Assembly: GCA_050297535.1 (NCBI GenBank) | Contig: JBNKSV010000028.1 | Location: forward strand, 1 to 29,052 | Length of the DNA: 29,052 nucleotides | Reading direction: 5' to 3' | From: JAAGZL01 sp050297535 | GTDB lineage: Bacteria; Pseudomonadota; Gammaproteobacteria; Chromatiales; Chromatiaceae | Part shown: in pieces, positions 21,710 through 29,052 of the stretch | Layout of the letters: the number at the start of each line of letters is the position of its first letter | Position numbering within the stretch: position 1 is the stretch's first letter | The notes under the pieces: model-generated | What the model was told of the DNA's origin: nothing | What the model saw: the letters and a program-made list of their open reading frames with translations, nothing else | Database searches by the model: none | Position numbers and translations under genes: made by a program

Positions 21710-22147
21710 TCAGCACTGAAGCCAAAATGTCACCGGCCCATCGTTGGTGAGAGAGACTTGCATATCGGCACCGAATATACCCTTCTCAACCAGTGGATGT
21801 TTCTCACTGGCCAGAGCATAAAGGTAATTGAACAGATACTGACCGTCGTCCGGCTTTGCCGCCATGGAAAAACCAGGACGATTGCCCTTTTTGGTATCGG
21901 CGGCCAGGGTGAACTGTGGCACCAGTAACAGACCACCACCTATATCCGTCAGACTCATATTCATGCGCTGATCAGCATCCGGAAATACCCGGTAATTCAA
22001 CAACCGTTCCAACAAGCGCTCAGCCTTGGCCTCATCATCTCCCCGCTCGACCCCGACTAGCACTAACAGGCCTACTCCGATCTTTCCGACCACTTCACCA
22101 TCCACCGCAACCTGCGCCTGGGATACACGCTGAAGCAGGCCGATCAT
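21710..22147 (-). CDS. dtd: D-aminoacyl-tRNA deacylase
   Basis: 145 residues, the usual length. Family signatures are VSQAQVAVDGEVVGKIGVGLLVLVG, the active-site VPQFTLAADTKKGNRPGF and the C-terminal DGPVTFWLQ with the cis Gly-Pro. It removes D-amino acids, and glycine from tRNA-Ala, to protect translation. The ATG overlaps the stop of the iminopeptidase gene by four bases (ATGA), so the two are translationally coupled. Confidence 0.96.
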   Translation of the reverse strand: MIGLLQRVSQAQVAVDGEVVGKIGVGLLVLVGVERGDDEAKAERLLERLLNYRVFPDADQRMNMSLTDIGGGLLLVPQFTLAADTKKGNRPGFSMAAKPDDGQYLFNYLYALASEKHPLVEKGIFGADMQVSLTNDGPVTFWLQC

Positions 22148-23094
22148 GCCAGATGCCCCGCAAAATAGTCGGTTGCCTGAATCAATGCCTTGGTAATCCC
22201 TGGCTCCGTTGCCGCATGACCGGCATCATCTATGATCCTAAGATCGCTATTAGCCCAGGCCCTGTGCAACTCCCAAGCGGATTCCAGCGGACAGATGAGG
22301 TCATAGCGCCCATGAATGATGATGCCAGGGATATCGGACAACATGTGGGCATTCTCCAATAACTGATTTGGTTCCAGGAATGCATTATTAATAAAATAAT
22401 GGCATTCGATACTGGCCAAACTAAGGGCCACATGCGGTTCGCTAAAATGCTCCACCAGCTCCTTGCTGGGCAAGAGGCTGGCGGTCCGGGCCTCCCACAA
22501 AGACCAGGCCTTGGCGGCAGCCATGCGGGCGATCTCATCTGCCCCGGTGAGGCGTTGATAATAGGCCCTGACCATATCCCCCCGCTCCTCCTCAGGTATT
22601 ACAGACAGATAGTCCTGCCAATAATCGGGAAATACTCGATCAGCACCCTGTTGATAGAACCACTCTATTTCCCTGAGGCGACACAGAAAGATACCACGCA
22701 GAATCAGACCCAATACCTGACCTGGATAGGCCTCGGCATAGGCCAGGGCCAGGGTAGAACCCCAGGAACCGCCGAACACTATCCAGCCATTGATACCGAG
22801 CAGCTCCCGTATGGCCTCGATATCTGCGATAAGATTGGTAGTATTGTTCCCTTCCAGCTCGGCATGCGGCGTGGAATTGCCGCAGCCACGCTGATCGAAT
22901 AGAACTATCCGGTATTTATGGGGATTAAAGAAGCGCCGGTGATAAGGATCGCATCCGGCCCCAGGCCCCCCGTGCAGAAACAGGACCGGAATACCTTCAG
23001 GTTCGCCCGACTCCTCAATATATATGGTATGAATGTCATCGACCCGCAACTGATGAGTCGCATAAGGTTTGATTTCAGGATAAGTACCAACCAT
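22144..23094 (-). CDS. pip: Proline iminopeptidase (alpha/beta hydrolase)
   Basis: 316 residues, typical of the S33 family. The oxyanion motif is HGGPGAG, the nucleophile Ser is in GGSWGSTLALAYAE, the acid Asp in GRYDLICPL and the His in DDAGHAATEP. It removes N-terminal proline from peptides in the cytoplasm. It forms a two-gene unit with dtd. A 24-base inverted repeat lies 41 bases upstream of its start. Confidence 0.95.
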   Translation of the reverse strand: MVGTYPEIKPYATHQLRVDDIHTIYIEESGEPEGIPVLFLHGGPGAGCDPYHRRFFNPHKYRIVLFDQRGCGNSTPHAELEGNNTTNLIADIEAIRELLGINGWIVFGGSWGSTLALAYAEAYPGQVLGLILRGIFLCRLREIEWFYQQGADRVFPDYWQDYLSVIPEEERGDMVRAYYQRLTGADEIARMAAAKAWSLWEARTASLLPSKELVEHFSEPHVALSLASIECHYFINNAFLEPNQLLENAHMLSDIPGIIIHGRYDLICPLESAWELHRAWANSDLRIIDDAGHAATEPGITKALIQATDYFAGHLA

Positions 23095-23135
23095 ACGCTA
23101 GAGTGTAGCTAGGTAATAGCGTTTGGTCATCTGTG

Positions 23136-23159
23136 ATTTGTAGGAAATATCCTACAAAT
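23136..23159. promoter_or_regulatory. Perfect 10-4-10 inverted repeat upstream of pip
   Basis: ATTTGTAGGA and TCCTACAAAT pair exactly around AATA, 41 bases before the pip start. It has no T-run of terminator type. An operator for the pip-dtd unit is likely; the regulator is unknown. The rest of 23095-23295 shows nothing else. Confidence 0.45.
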
Positions 23160-23295
23160 AATCGAGACATCGTTTACAAGGATGGAGTGAACTCTGTGGC
23201 AGACTACAAATGTCGCCAATCTAGGGATTGAATAAAAAGTCAGGGAAGGGTCTTACGGACAGGACAAAATTAGCCAACCAAGCACGGCGACAAAA

Positions 23296-23324
23296 AACCC
23301 CGAAGCAAGGACTGCTTTGGGGTT
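23296..23324. terminator. Bidirectional rho-independent terminator after typA
   Basis: AACCCC-G-AAGCA (23296-23307) pairs with TGCTT-T-GGGGTT (23313-23324) around AGGAC, a 12-bp stem with one G-T pair. Six A residues precede it and a T-rich run follows, so it can act in both directions. It lies about 30 bases past the typA stop. Confidence 0.88.
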
Positions 23325-23352
23325 ATCTTTTTTCAGACCTTGTTAACAATAA

Positions 23353-25170
23353 TTATATTGTTTCCCGTGACGCCTTCTTGCGTTCGTGTTCCTTCAGATA
23401 GCGCTTGCGGATACGGATTTCAGTAGGCGTGATCTCCACCAACTCATCATCCTCGATAAACTCCAGGGCCTGTTCCAGAGAGAACTTTACCGGCGGGGTC
23501 AACAGAATATTCTCATCACTACCAGAGGCACGAATATTGGTAAGCTGCTTTGCCTTCAGAGGGTTTACGGTTAGGTCATTGGCGCGGGAGTGTATCCCCA
23601 CGATCTGCCCTTCATACACCTGATCACCCGGGCTGGTAAACAACCTGCCACGCTCCTGCAGATTGAACAGGGCGTAGCCCAAGGCCTTGCCGGTGGAATT
23701 TGATATCAGCACCCCGTTCTTACGTGGCGCGATTCCCCCATGCTGAGCCGGACCATAGTGATCGAACACATGATAGATAAGGCCGGTGCCAGAGGTCAGA
23801 GTCATAAACTCGGTCTGAAAACCGATCAGTCCGCGGGAAGGTATCATGTAATCCAGACGCACCCGGCCCTTGCCGTCCGGGGCCATGTCCCGCAACTCAC
23901 CCTTGCGCCCACCCAGGGCCTCCATGATGCCACCCTGGTGGATCTCCTCCACATCCACGGTGAGTTGCTCATAGGGTTCGCACACCTCGCCATCCACCTC
24001 GCGGAAGATAACCTCAGGCCGGGAGACCGCGAGTTCATAGCCCTCACGCCGCATGTTCTCCAGCAAGATGGACAGATGCAACTCGCCCCGCCCGGAGACT
24101 CGGAACTTCTCCGGATCGGTACCCTCTTCCACCCGCAGGGCCACGTTGTGGATCAACTCCCGCTCCAGTCTATCTTTGAGCTGACGTGAGGTCAGATACT
24201 TGCCGGACTTACCGGCGAAGGGGGAGGTGTTTACCTGAAAGGTCATGCTCACCGTCGGTTCATCCACGGTGAGACGCGGCATATTCTCGACATGCTCCGG
24301 ATCACACAGGGTATCCGATACATTAGGCGCGGCTATGCCGGAGAGGGCCACGATATCACCGGCGCTAGCGGACTCCACCTCGACCCGTTCCAGCCCAAGA
24401 AAACCCAGCACCTGCCCGATCTTCTCCCGGCGTTCCGCGCCACTCGGTTTCACCACAGTGACCTGCATATTCTTACGCACCGTACCACGGGTGATACGTC
24501 CGATGGCGATGGCGCCCACATAGCTGTTGTAGGCCAGGGTAGAGACCTGCATCTGGAACGGACCATCTATATCCACATCCGGGGCCGGACAGTTTTTCAC
24601 TATGGCCTCAAACAACGGCGTCATATCACCAGATCTCACATCTGATTCCAGACCCGCATAACCGTTGATGGCGGAGGCATAGATCACCGGAAAATCCAAC
24701 TGCTCATCGCTGGCGCCCAATTGATCAAACAGATCAAAGGTCTGATCCACAACCCAATCCGGCCTGGCCCCGTCCCGGTCTATTTTGTTCACCACCACGA
24801 TGGGGCGCAGACCATGTTTAAACGCCTTCTGAGTTACAAAGCGTGTCTGGGGCATGGGACCATCCACCGCATCCACCAGAAGTAGCACCGAATCAACCAT
24901 GGACAATACCCGCTCCACCTCGCCTCCAAAATCGGCATGTCCTGGGGTATCGACTATATTGATGTGGTAGTCATTCCAATGGATAGCGGTGTTCTTGGAG
25001 AGGATAGTGATACCGCGCTCCTTTTCCAGATCATTGGAGTCCATCACCCGTTCGATCTCGCCGCAGCGTTCCCCCAGGGTGCCGGACTGCTGTAACAACT
25101 GATCCACCAGTGTGGTCTTGCCATGATCAACATGGGCGATGATGGCTATATTGCGGAGTTTGGTAATCAC
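23353..25170 (-). CDS. typA: Translational GTPase BipA/TypA
   Basis: 605 residues, full length. The GTPase domain has GHVDHGKTTL (P-loop), RGITI (switch I), DTPGHADFGGEVER (G3) and NKID (G4). Elongation-factor-like domains II, III and V follow, then the BipA-specific C-terminal domain. BipA is a ribosome-binding GTPase that helps 50S assembly, especially at low temperature or under stress. It starts at a 500-bp AT-rich intergenic region and ends at a strong terminator, so it is probably monocistronic. Confidence 0.97.
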   Translation of the reverse strand: MITKLRNIAIIAHVDHGKTTLVDQLLQQSGTLGERCGEIERVMDSNDLEKERGITILSKNTAIHWNDYHINIVDTPGHADFGGEVERVLSMVDSVLLLVDAVDGPMPQTRFVTQKAFKHGLRPIVVVNKIDRDGARPDWVVDQTFDLFDQLGASDEQLDFPVIYASAINGYAGLESDVRSGDMTPLFEAIVKNCPAPDVDIDGPFQMQVSTLAYNSYVGAIAIGRITRGTVRKNMQVTVVKPSGAERREKIGQVLGFLGLERVEVESASAGDIVALSGIAAPNVSDTLCDPEHVENMPRLTVDEPTVSMTFQVNTSPFAGKSGKYLTSRQLKDRLERELIHNVALRVEEGTDPEKFRVSGRGELHLSILLENMRREGYELAVSRPEVIFREVDGEVCEPYEQLTVDVEEIHQGGIMEALGGRKGELRDMAPDGKGRVRLDYMIPSRGLIGFQTEFMTLTSGTGLIYHVFDHYGPAQHGGIAPRKNGVLISNSTGKALGYALFNLQERGRLFTSPGDQVYEGQIVGIHSRANDLTVNPLKAKQLTNIRASGSDENILLTPPVKFSLEQALEFIEDDELVEITPTEIRIRKRYLKEHERKKASRETI

Positions 25171-25354
25171 TGAAGTTAGGTCCCTGGGGAAAAATCGGTG
25201 GATTATAGCGGAATGGCGTTACAAATACAGACAATAGTGGATCTAAATCCTTGTTCCATAACGGCAGCCATTACTAATAAGAAGTTAAACGTTGTTTATT
25301 AAGATACACATTCAACATCATCTCTATCTCTATGTTATTCAAGGAATTGCTTTC

Positions 25355-25569
25355 TTATCCACAAATCCTGTGGATAACTCTGTGCAAAAAACCAGCCTGC
25401 TTGGACCTGAACCCAGAACATCAGCACCTTGTAGTCAAATTGTAAAAAAAATGCACAATTAGACAATACCCATAATAATCATATAGTTAACAGCAAATAT
25501 GATAATAATTGCCCATTCTGGAACAAGAAATCCTTAACAACACCGCGAATAAAAAGGATGTGTGCATAA
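25355..25569. promoter_or_regulatory. Three consensus DnaA boxes in an AT-rich intergenic region
   Basis: TTATCCACA (25355-25363) and TGTGGATAA (25369-25377) are perfect DnaA boxes facing each other five bases apart, forming one palindrome. A third match to TTATNCACA on the minus strand is TGTGCATAA (25561-25569). A GATCTTTTTT stretch follows at about 25576. The 504-bp gap 25171-25674 is much richer in A+T than its flanks and holds no gene. This could be a DnaA-regulated promoter, a DnaA-titrating site or, less likely from the neighbouring genes, a replication origin. Confidence 0.6.
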
Positions 25570-25725
25570 CTCGTGATCTTTTTTGCCGCCAATCTGACAT
25601 TTATCAGCTTACGCCAGAAACCAAGGGGCGTTAGCACCAGTTTGTAAAAACTATTTGGACATACTCATGGTGTTTTGGAAAAATACCCCCTACCCCTCAA
25701 CACTGTTGCCAATAAGAACTATATA

Positions 25726-26382
25726 GTGAACAGAATAATTCCATTATTGTTGCTCTTTATAATCGGGACTCTCCAGGCAGAGACGCGCTATATCAGCGAC
25801 CAACTCCAGATCACCATGCGGGCTGGAGACGGACCGGACACACAGATCATGCGCATGATCCCGTCCGGGGAGAAGGTCGATCTGATATCCAGCAACCGCG
25901 AAACCGGTTACTCACGAATTCGTGACGGCCAGGGACATGTCGGATTTGTCCTTACTGCCCATCTGATGGTCGAGCCAAGCGCCAGAACCCGTCTGGCCAC
26001 CGCAGAAAAGAGATACGCCGACCTAAAGAACAAGACACAACAAATGGGTCAAACAGACAAGGAACTGGAACAAAAATATCAGGACCTGCTCGCGGAACAC
26101 GAGAAACTCAAGGTATCGCAGGAAAACCTTGGTACCGAATTAAATGATGCGAAAGACAGCTCGTCAGAGATCAGCCGCCTCTCAGAAGAACGCAACGAAC
26201 TGAAGAAAAAACTGGCAACTCAAATCTGGGAGACGGAAAATGTCAAACAGGAGTTACAGGAAATCAGGAATGAACGTTCAAAATACTGGTTTCTGATAGG
26301 GGCAGGGGTCGCCTTGCTTGGGGTCATCATCGGCATGATCATTCCCCGGCTGCAAGGCCCCACCAAAAAACAGCCTTGGTAA
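25726..26382 (+). CDS. YgiM-like SH3-domain protein with C-terminal membrane anchor (TIGR04211 type)
   Basis: From a GTG at 25726 the protein has 218 residues. A short signal peptide (VNRIIPLLLLFIIGTLQA) precedes a bacterial SH3 domain (about 20-85: RYISDQLQITMRAGDG, GYSRIRDGQGHVGFVLTAHL). A long coiled coil (about 90-182) and a C-terminal membrane helix (YWFLIGAGVALLGVIIGMII) with a basic end follow. This layout is that of E. coli YgiM and the TIGR04211 family; the molecular role is not established. An earlier TTG at 25675 is possible, but the extra residues do not look like a signal peptide start. It is one of only two plus-strand genes and converges with ilvD. Confidence 0.85.
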   Translation: MNRIIPLLLLFIIGTLQAETRYISDQLQITMRAGDGPDTQIMRMIPSGEKVDLISSNRETGYSRIRDGQGHVGFVLTAHLMVEPSARTRLATAEKRYADLKNKTQQMGQTDKELEQKYQDLLAEHEKLKVSQENLGTELNDAKDSSSEISRLSEERNELKKKLATQIWETENVKQELQEIRNERSKYWFLIGAGVALLGVIIGMIIPRLQGPTKKQPW

Positions 26383-26394
26383 TCCATAAACGCA

Positions 26395-26412
26395 TCCGGC
26401 CATATGGCCGGA
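26395..26412. terminator. Palindromic terminator between convergent genes
   Basis: TCCGGCCAT and ATGGCCGGA form an 18-bp perfect palindrome (7-bp stem, ATAT loop) followed on the plus strand by GCATTTT. It sits between the stops of the SH3 gene and ilvD and could serve both, though the T-run is short. Confidence 0.65.
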
Positions 26413-26419
26413 CTGCATT

Positions 26420-28276
26420 TTAACCCCGCTTTAGCTGCGACAGATCCCGCACCGCACCGCGGGCGGCGCTGGTAGTCATAGCCGCATAGGCCTGCAACGC
26501 CTGTGATACCACCCGATCACGACCCTGCGGCTGCCAGGCGGCATCGCCTTTTGCCTCCATCTCCTCACGGCGCTGGGCCAGCACTTCATCGCTCACGGCT
26601 ATGTTGATGCTGCGGGCCGGTATGTCGATCTCAATCACATCCCCCTCCTGCACCAGACCGATGTTGCCGCCCTCCGCCGCCTCTGGAGAACAGTGGCCTA
26701 TAGACAGACCTGAGGTGCCACCGGAGAAACGGCCATCGGTAATCAGGGCGCAGGCCTTGCCCAGACCCTTGGACTTCAGATAGCTGGTGGGATAGAGCAT
26801 CTCCTGCATACCAGGCCCACCCTTGGGACCTTCATAGCGGATCAGTACTACATCGCCCGCCTGGATCTTATCCCCCAAAATCCCCTCCACTGCCGCATCC
26901 TGACTCTCGAAGATACGGGCCGGACCACTGAACTTGAGGATGGACTCATCCACACCGGCGGTCTTTACGATACAACCGTCCTGCGCCAGATTGCCATAGA
27001 GCACCGCCAGACCACCGTCCTGACTGTAGGCGTGCGCCTTATCCCGGATACAACCATGTTCCCGGTCCAGATCCAGATCAGGCCATTGCTTGTCCTGACT
27101 GAACGCCTCGATGGATGGAATCCCACCCGGCCCCGCCAGATACCGCTCCCGCGCCTCTGCGTCAGCGCTGCGCGCTATGTCCCATATCTCGATGGCCGCA
27201 CCCAAGGTTGGGCTGTGCACGGTTGGGACATCAGGATGCAGCAGACCGGCCCGATCCAATTCCCCCAGGATGCCGATCACTCCACCGGCACGGTGTACAT
27301 CCTCCAGGTGATACATCTGGGTGGATGGCGCCACCTTGCACAGGTTCGGCACCTTGCGGGATAGCCGGTCGATATCTTCCATAGTGAAATCCACCCCGGC
27401 CTCCTGGGCGATCGCCAGCAGGTGCAGCACCGTGTTGGTGGAACCTCCCATGGCGATATCAAGGCTCATGGCATTCTCGAAGGCCTCGAAGGTAGCGACG
27501 CTACGCGGCAATACCGAGGCATCATCCTGTTCATACCAGCGACGCGCCAACTCCACGCTCAAGCGCCCGGCCTCCAGGAATAGCTCTTTACGCCTGGCAT
27601 GGGTCGCCACCAGAGAACCGTTGCCCGGCAGACTCAACCCCAAGGCCTCGCTTAGGCAATTCATAGAGTTGGCGGTAAACATACCGGAGCAAGAACCGCA
27701 GGTGGGACAGGCCGAACGCTCGATGGCCACCACATCCTCGTCACTCTCATTGGGATCGGCGGCACTGATCATGGCATCGACCAGGTCGAGTTTGATATTG
27801 CCCTTGGAATCCAACCGCACCTTACCCGCCTCCATGGGACCGCCGGAGACAAACACCGCCGGGATATTCAGGCGCATCGCCGCCATCAGCATTCCAGGGG
27901 TGATCTTGTCGCAGTTAGAGATACAGACCATGGCATCGGCACAGTGCGCGTTAACCATGTACTCCACCGAGTCGGCGATGATGTCACGCGACGGCAGGGA
28001 GTAAAGCATGCCGTTGTGGCCCATGGCGATACCGTCGTCTATGGCGATGGTGTTGAACTCCTTGGCCACGCCGCCCGCGGCCTCGATCTCCCGCGCCACC
28101 ATCTGTCCCAGATCCTTTAAATGCACATGCCCTGGCACAAACTGGGTAAAGGAGTTGACCACCGCGATGATCGGTTTGTCGAAGTCTCCATCCTTCATGC
28201 CAGTAGCGCGCCACAGGGCGCGGGCCCCGGCCATGTTGCGACCATGGGTGGTGGTACGGGAACGGTATTGAGGCAT
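26420..28276 (-). CDS. ilvD: Dihydroxy-acid dehydratase IlvD
   Basis: 618 residues from the ATG at 28276, chosen over 28288 because GGAGAGA lies just upstream. It matches the long, E. coli-type IlvD. Iron-sulfur and Mg ligands are in the conserved motifs: IAIDDGIAMGH (Asp81), ISNCDKITPG (Cys122, Lys124) and ACPTCGSCSGMFTANSMN. The substrate-end motif GRFSGGTSG is near the C-terminus. It makes the 2-oxo acids of valine and isoleucine synthesis and is sensitive to oxidants. The carbonic anhydrase gene lies upstream on the same strand. Confidence 0.97.
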   Translation of the reverse strand: MPQYRSRTTTHGRNMAGARALWRATGMKDGDFDKPIIAVVNSFTQFVPGHVHLKDLGQMVAREIEAAGGVAKEFNTIAIDDGIAMGHNGMLYSLPSRDIIADSVEYMVNAHCADAMVCISNCDKITPGMLMAAMRLNIPAVFVSGGPMEAGKVRLDSKGNIKLDLVDAMISAADPNESDEDVVAIERSACPTCGSCSGMFTANSMNCLSEALGLSLPGNGSLVATHARRKELFLEAGRLSVELARRWYEQDDASVLPRSVATFEAFENAMSLDIAMGGSTNTVLHLLAIAQEAGVDFTMEDIDRLSRKVPNLCKVAPSTQMYHLEDVHRAGGVIGILGELDRAGLLHPDVPTVHSPTLGAAIEIWDIARSADAEARERYLAGPGGIPSIEAFSQDKQWPDLDLDREHGCIRDKAHAYSQDGGLAVLYGNLAQDGCIVKTAGVDESILKFSGPARIFESQDAAVEGILGDKIQAGDVVLIRYEGPKGGPGMQEMLYPTSYLKSKGLGKACALITDGRFSGGTSGLSIGHCSPEAAEGGNIGLVQEGDVIEIDIPARSINIAVSDEVLAQRREEMEAKGDAAWQPQGRDRVVSQALQAYAAMTTSAARGAVRDLSQLKRG

Positions 28277-28286
28277 TGTTCTCTCC

Positions 28287-28322
28287 AAAAAGACAGATCG
28301 GCCGGATACTAACGGCCGGATA
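28287..28322 (-). terminator. Possible terminator of the carbonic anhydrase gene, with a direct repeat
   Basis: CGGCCGGATA occurs twice (28299-28308 and 28313-28322), and GGCCG/CGGCC can form a 5-bp hairpin with an 8-base loop. On the minus strand a T5 run (28291-28287) follows after eight bases. The distance to the T-run makes this a moderate candidate. It also overlaps the promoter region of ilvD. Confidence 0.35.
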
Positions 28323-28332
28323 TATTAACCGA

Positions 28333-28983
28333 TTATCGAAGTTTCGTGCTTATATCCAGACCATGCATGGGTAGCGGAACCGCATCCGGGGCATCATAGC
28401 TGACCCCAAGATCTTTTAGTATCCCGTCACGGACGGTGTAGATGATCCCATGCACCGATAGTTCCTGGCCATTCTTCCATGCGTCCTGTACCACAGTGGT
28501 ATGACACAGATTTATTACCTGCTCGATTACATTGATCTCACAGAGTATATCCGCCTTCTCCTCCTCATCCACGCATGCCCGGAACTGATCCTCATAGCGA
28601 TGGTAGATGTCCTTGATGTGTTGCAGCCAGTTATCCACCAGACCATAACGTGCGTTCTTCACCACTGCGGTGACACCACCACAACCGTAGTGCCCGCAAA
28701 CTATGATGTGTTTTACCTTCAGGACGTCAATGGCGTACTGCACCACCGAGAGACAGTTGAGGTCGGTATGGATAACCAGATTGCCTACGTTTCTGTGTAC
28801 GAACAGCTCGCCTGGCAACAACCCCACAATCTCATTGGCCGGAACCCGGCTATCGGAACAACCTATCCAGAGGTATTCCGGAGACTGCTGTTCTGACAAC
28901 TCATTGAAGAAGCGCGGCTGCCGCTCCTTGATGCCGTTAGCCCATTCCTGATTGTTTTTAAATAATCTTTCTAGTCCAGACAT
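28333..28983 (-). CDS. can: Beta-class carbonic anhydrase
   Basis: 216 residues from the ATG at 28983. Zinc ligands and catalytic pair are all present: Cys42, Asp44 and Arg46 in IGCSDSRVPANE, and His98 and Cys101 in CGHYGCGG. The E. coli Can-type sequence is recognisable throughout (NNQEWA, FFNELSEQQSPEYLWIG, VHGIIY). It interconverts CO2 and bicarbonate in the cytoplasm, feeding carboxylases. The 69 bases upstream to the window edge show no distinct promoter. Confidence 0.96.
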   Translation of the reverse strand: MSGLERLFKNNQEWANGIKERQPRFFNELSEQQSPEYLWIGCSDSRVPANEIVGLLPGELFVHRNVGNLVIHTDLNCLSVVQYAIDVLKVKHIIVCGHYGCGGVTAVVKNARYGLVDNWLQHIKDIYHRYEDQFRACVDEEEKADILCEINVIEQVINLCHTTVVQDAWKNGQELSVHGIIYTVRDGILKDLGVSYDAPDAVPLPMHGLDISTKLR

Positions 28984-29052
28984 TTTTCTCAACCAACTCT
29001 AACAAGAACCTTAAGCATAACACCTTGCAACATACTGGTGGAGGGGCTAAGT

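Noticed and set aside
26420..28276. Several long plus-strand frames within ilvD
   Set aside because: They are antisense frames kept open by the high G+C third positions of ilvD and show no protein-like features; the same holds for frames opposite hisF, the chemoreceptor and typA.

Overview
The window looks like a chromosomal stretch of a free-swimming, aerobic or microaerobic gammaproteobacterium, probably in the neighbourhood of the sulfur-oxidising Chromatiales/Thiotrichales type. This rests on the hisBHAF-hisE-tatABC gene order, the BipA, Dtd and IlvD proteins, a methyl-accepting chemotaxis protein behind a sigma-28 promoter, and a YgaV/SqrR-like sulfur-responsive regulator. The lineage is inferred from gene content; no rRNA is present. 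Apart from two genes (2159-2464 and 25726-26382), everything is on the minus strand.

1-2663: the end of an integrative element. It holds an edge-truncated gene, a four-repeat DnaJ-type zinc-finger mini-protein, an Ala-rich lipoprotein-like protein, a short tyrosine recombinase and, divergently, a small two-repeat protein. The element ends in a bare 3' half of an elongator tRNA-Met(CAU) gene (2618-2663), the scar expected at the distal end of an island inserted in a tRNA gene. A matched pair of 19-bp dyads lies in front of the two divergent genes.

2664-3212: no intact gene. It holds the tRNA terminator, a structured segment with inverted and direct copies of the tRNA T-arm/3' end, a possible gene relic and a 64-bp inverted-repeat element.

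3213-5030: the most novel part. A radical SAM/SPASM protein is followed by a 69-residue peptide with 11 cysteines, mostly in CxC pairs. This has the form of a RiPP precursor and its maturase. Upstream of the maturase is a 33-codon ORF containing a terminator-like hairpin that could alternate with a competing hairpin, i.e. a candidate attenuator.

5206-9607: a metal-handling cluster, probably for copper and cobalt/nickel: an HMA-fold protein without CxxC, a SHOCT membrane protein, a Met-rich periplasmic protein, a DUF4399 protein, a DUF411 protein, a lipoprotein cytochrome c, a Cys-rich exported protein and the DmeF efflux pump.

9653-13391: mixed genes: TfoX-like protein, bactofilin, HDOD protein, bacteriohemerythrin, a wrecked tauE/safE gene behind an intact two-cysteine ArsR regulator, and a PAS gene broken by two single-base homopolymer losses.

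13399-18893: tatABC downstream of the histidine genes hisB-H-A-F-(SYLF gene)-hisE; hisI is absent from its usual place. 19023-23094: chemoreceptor, D-aminoacyl-tRNA deacylase and proline iminopeptidase. 23353-28983: typA/bipA, a 500-bp AT-rich intergenic region with three consensus DnaA boxes, a YgiM-like SH3 protein, ilvD and a beta-carbonic anhydrase.
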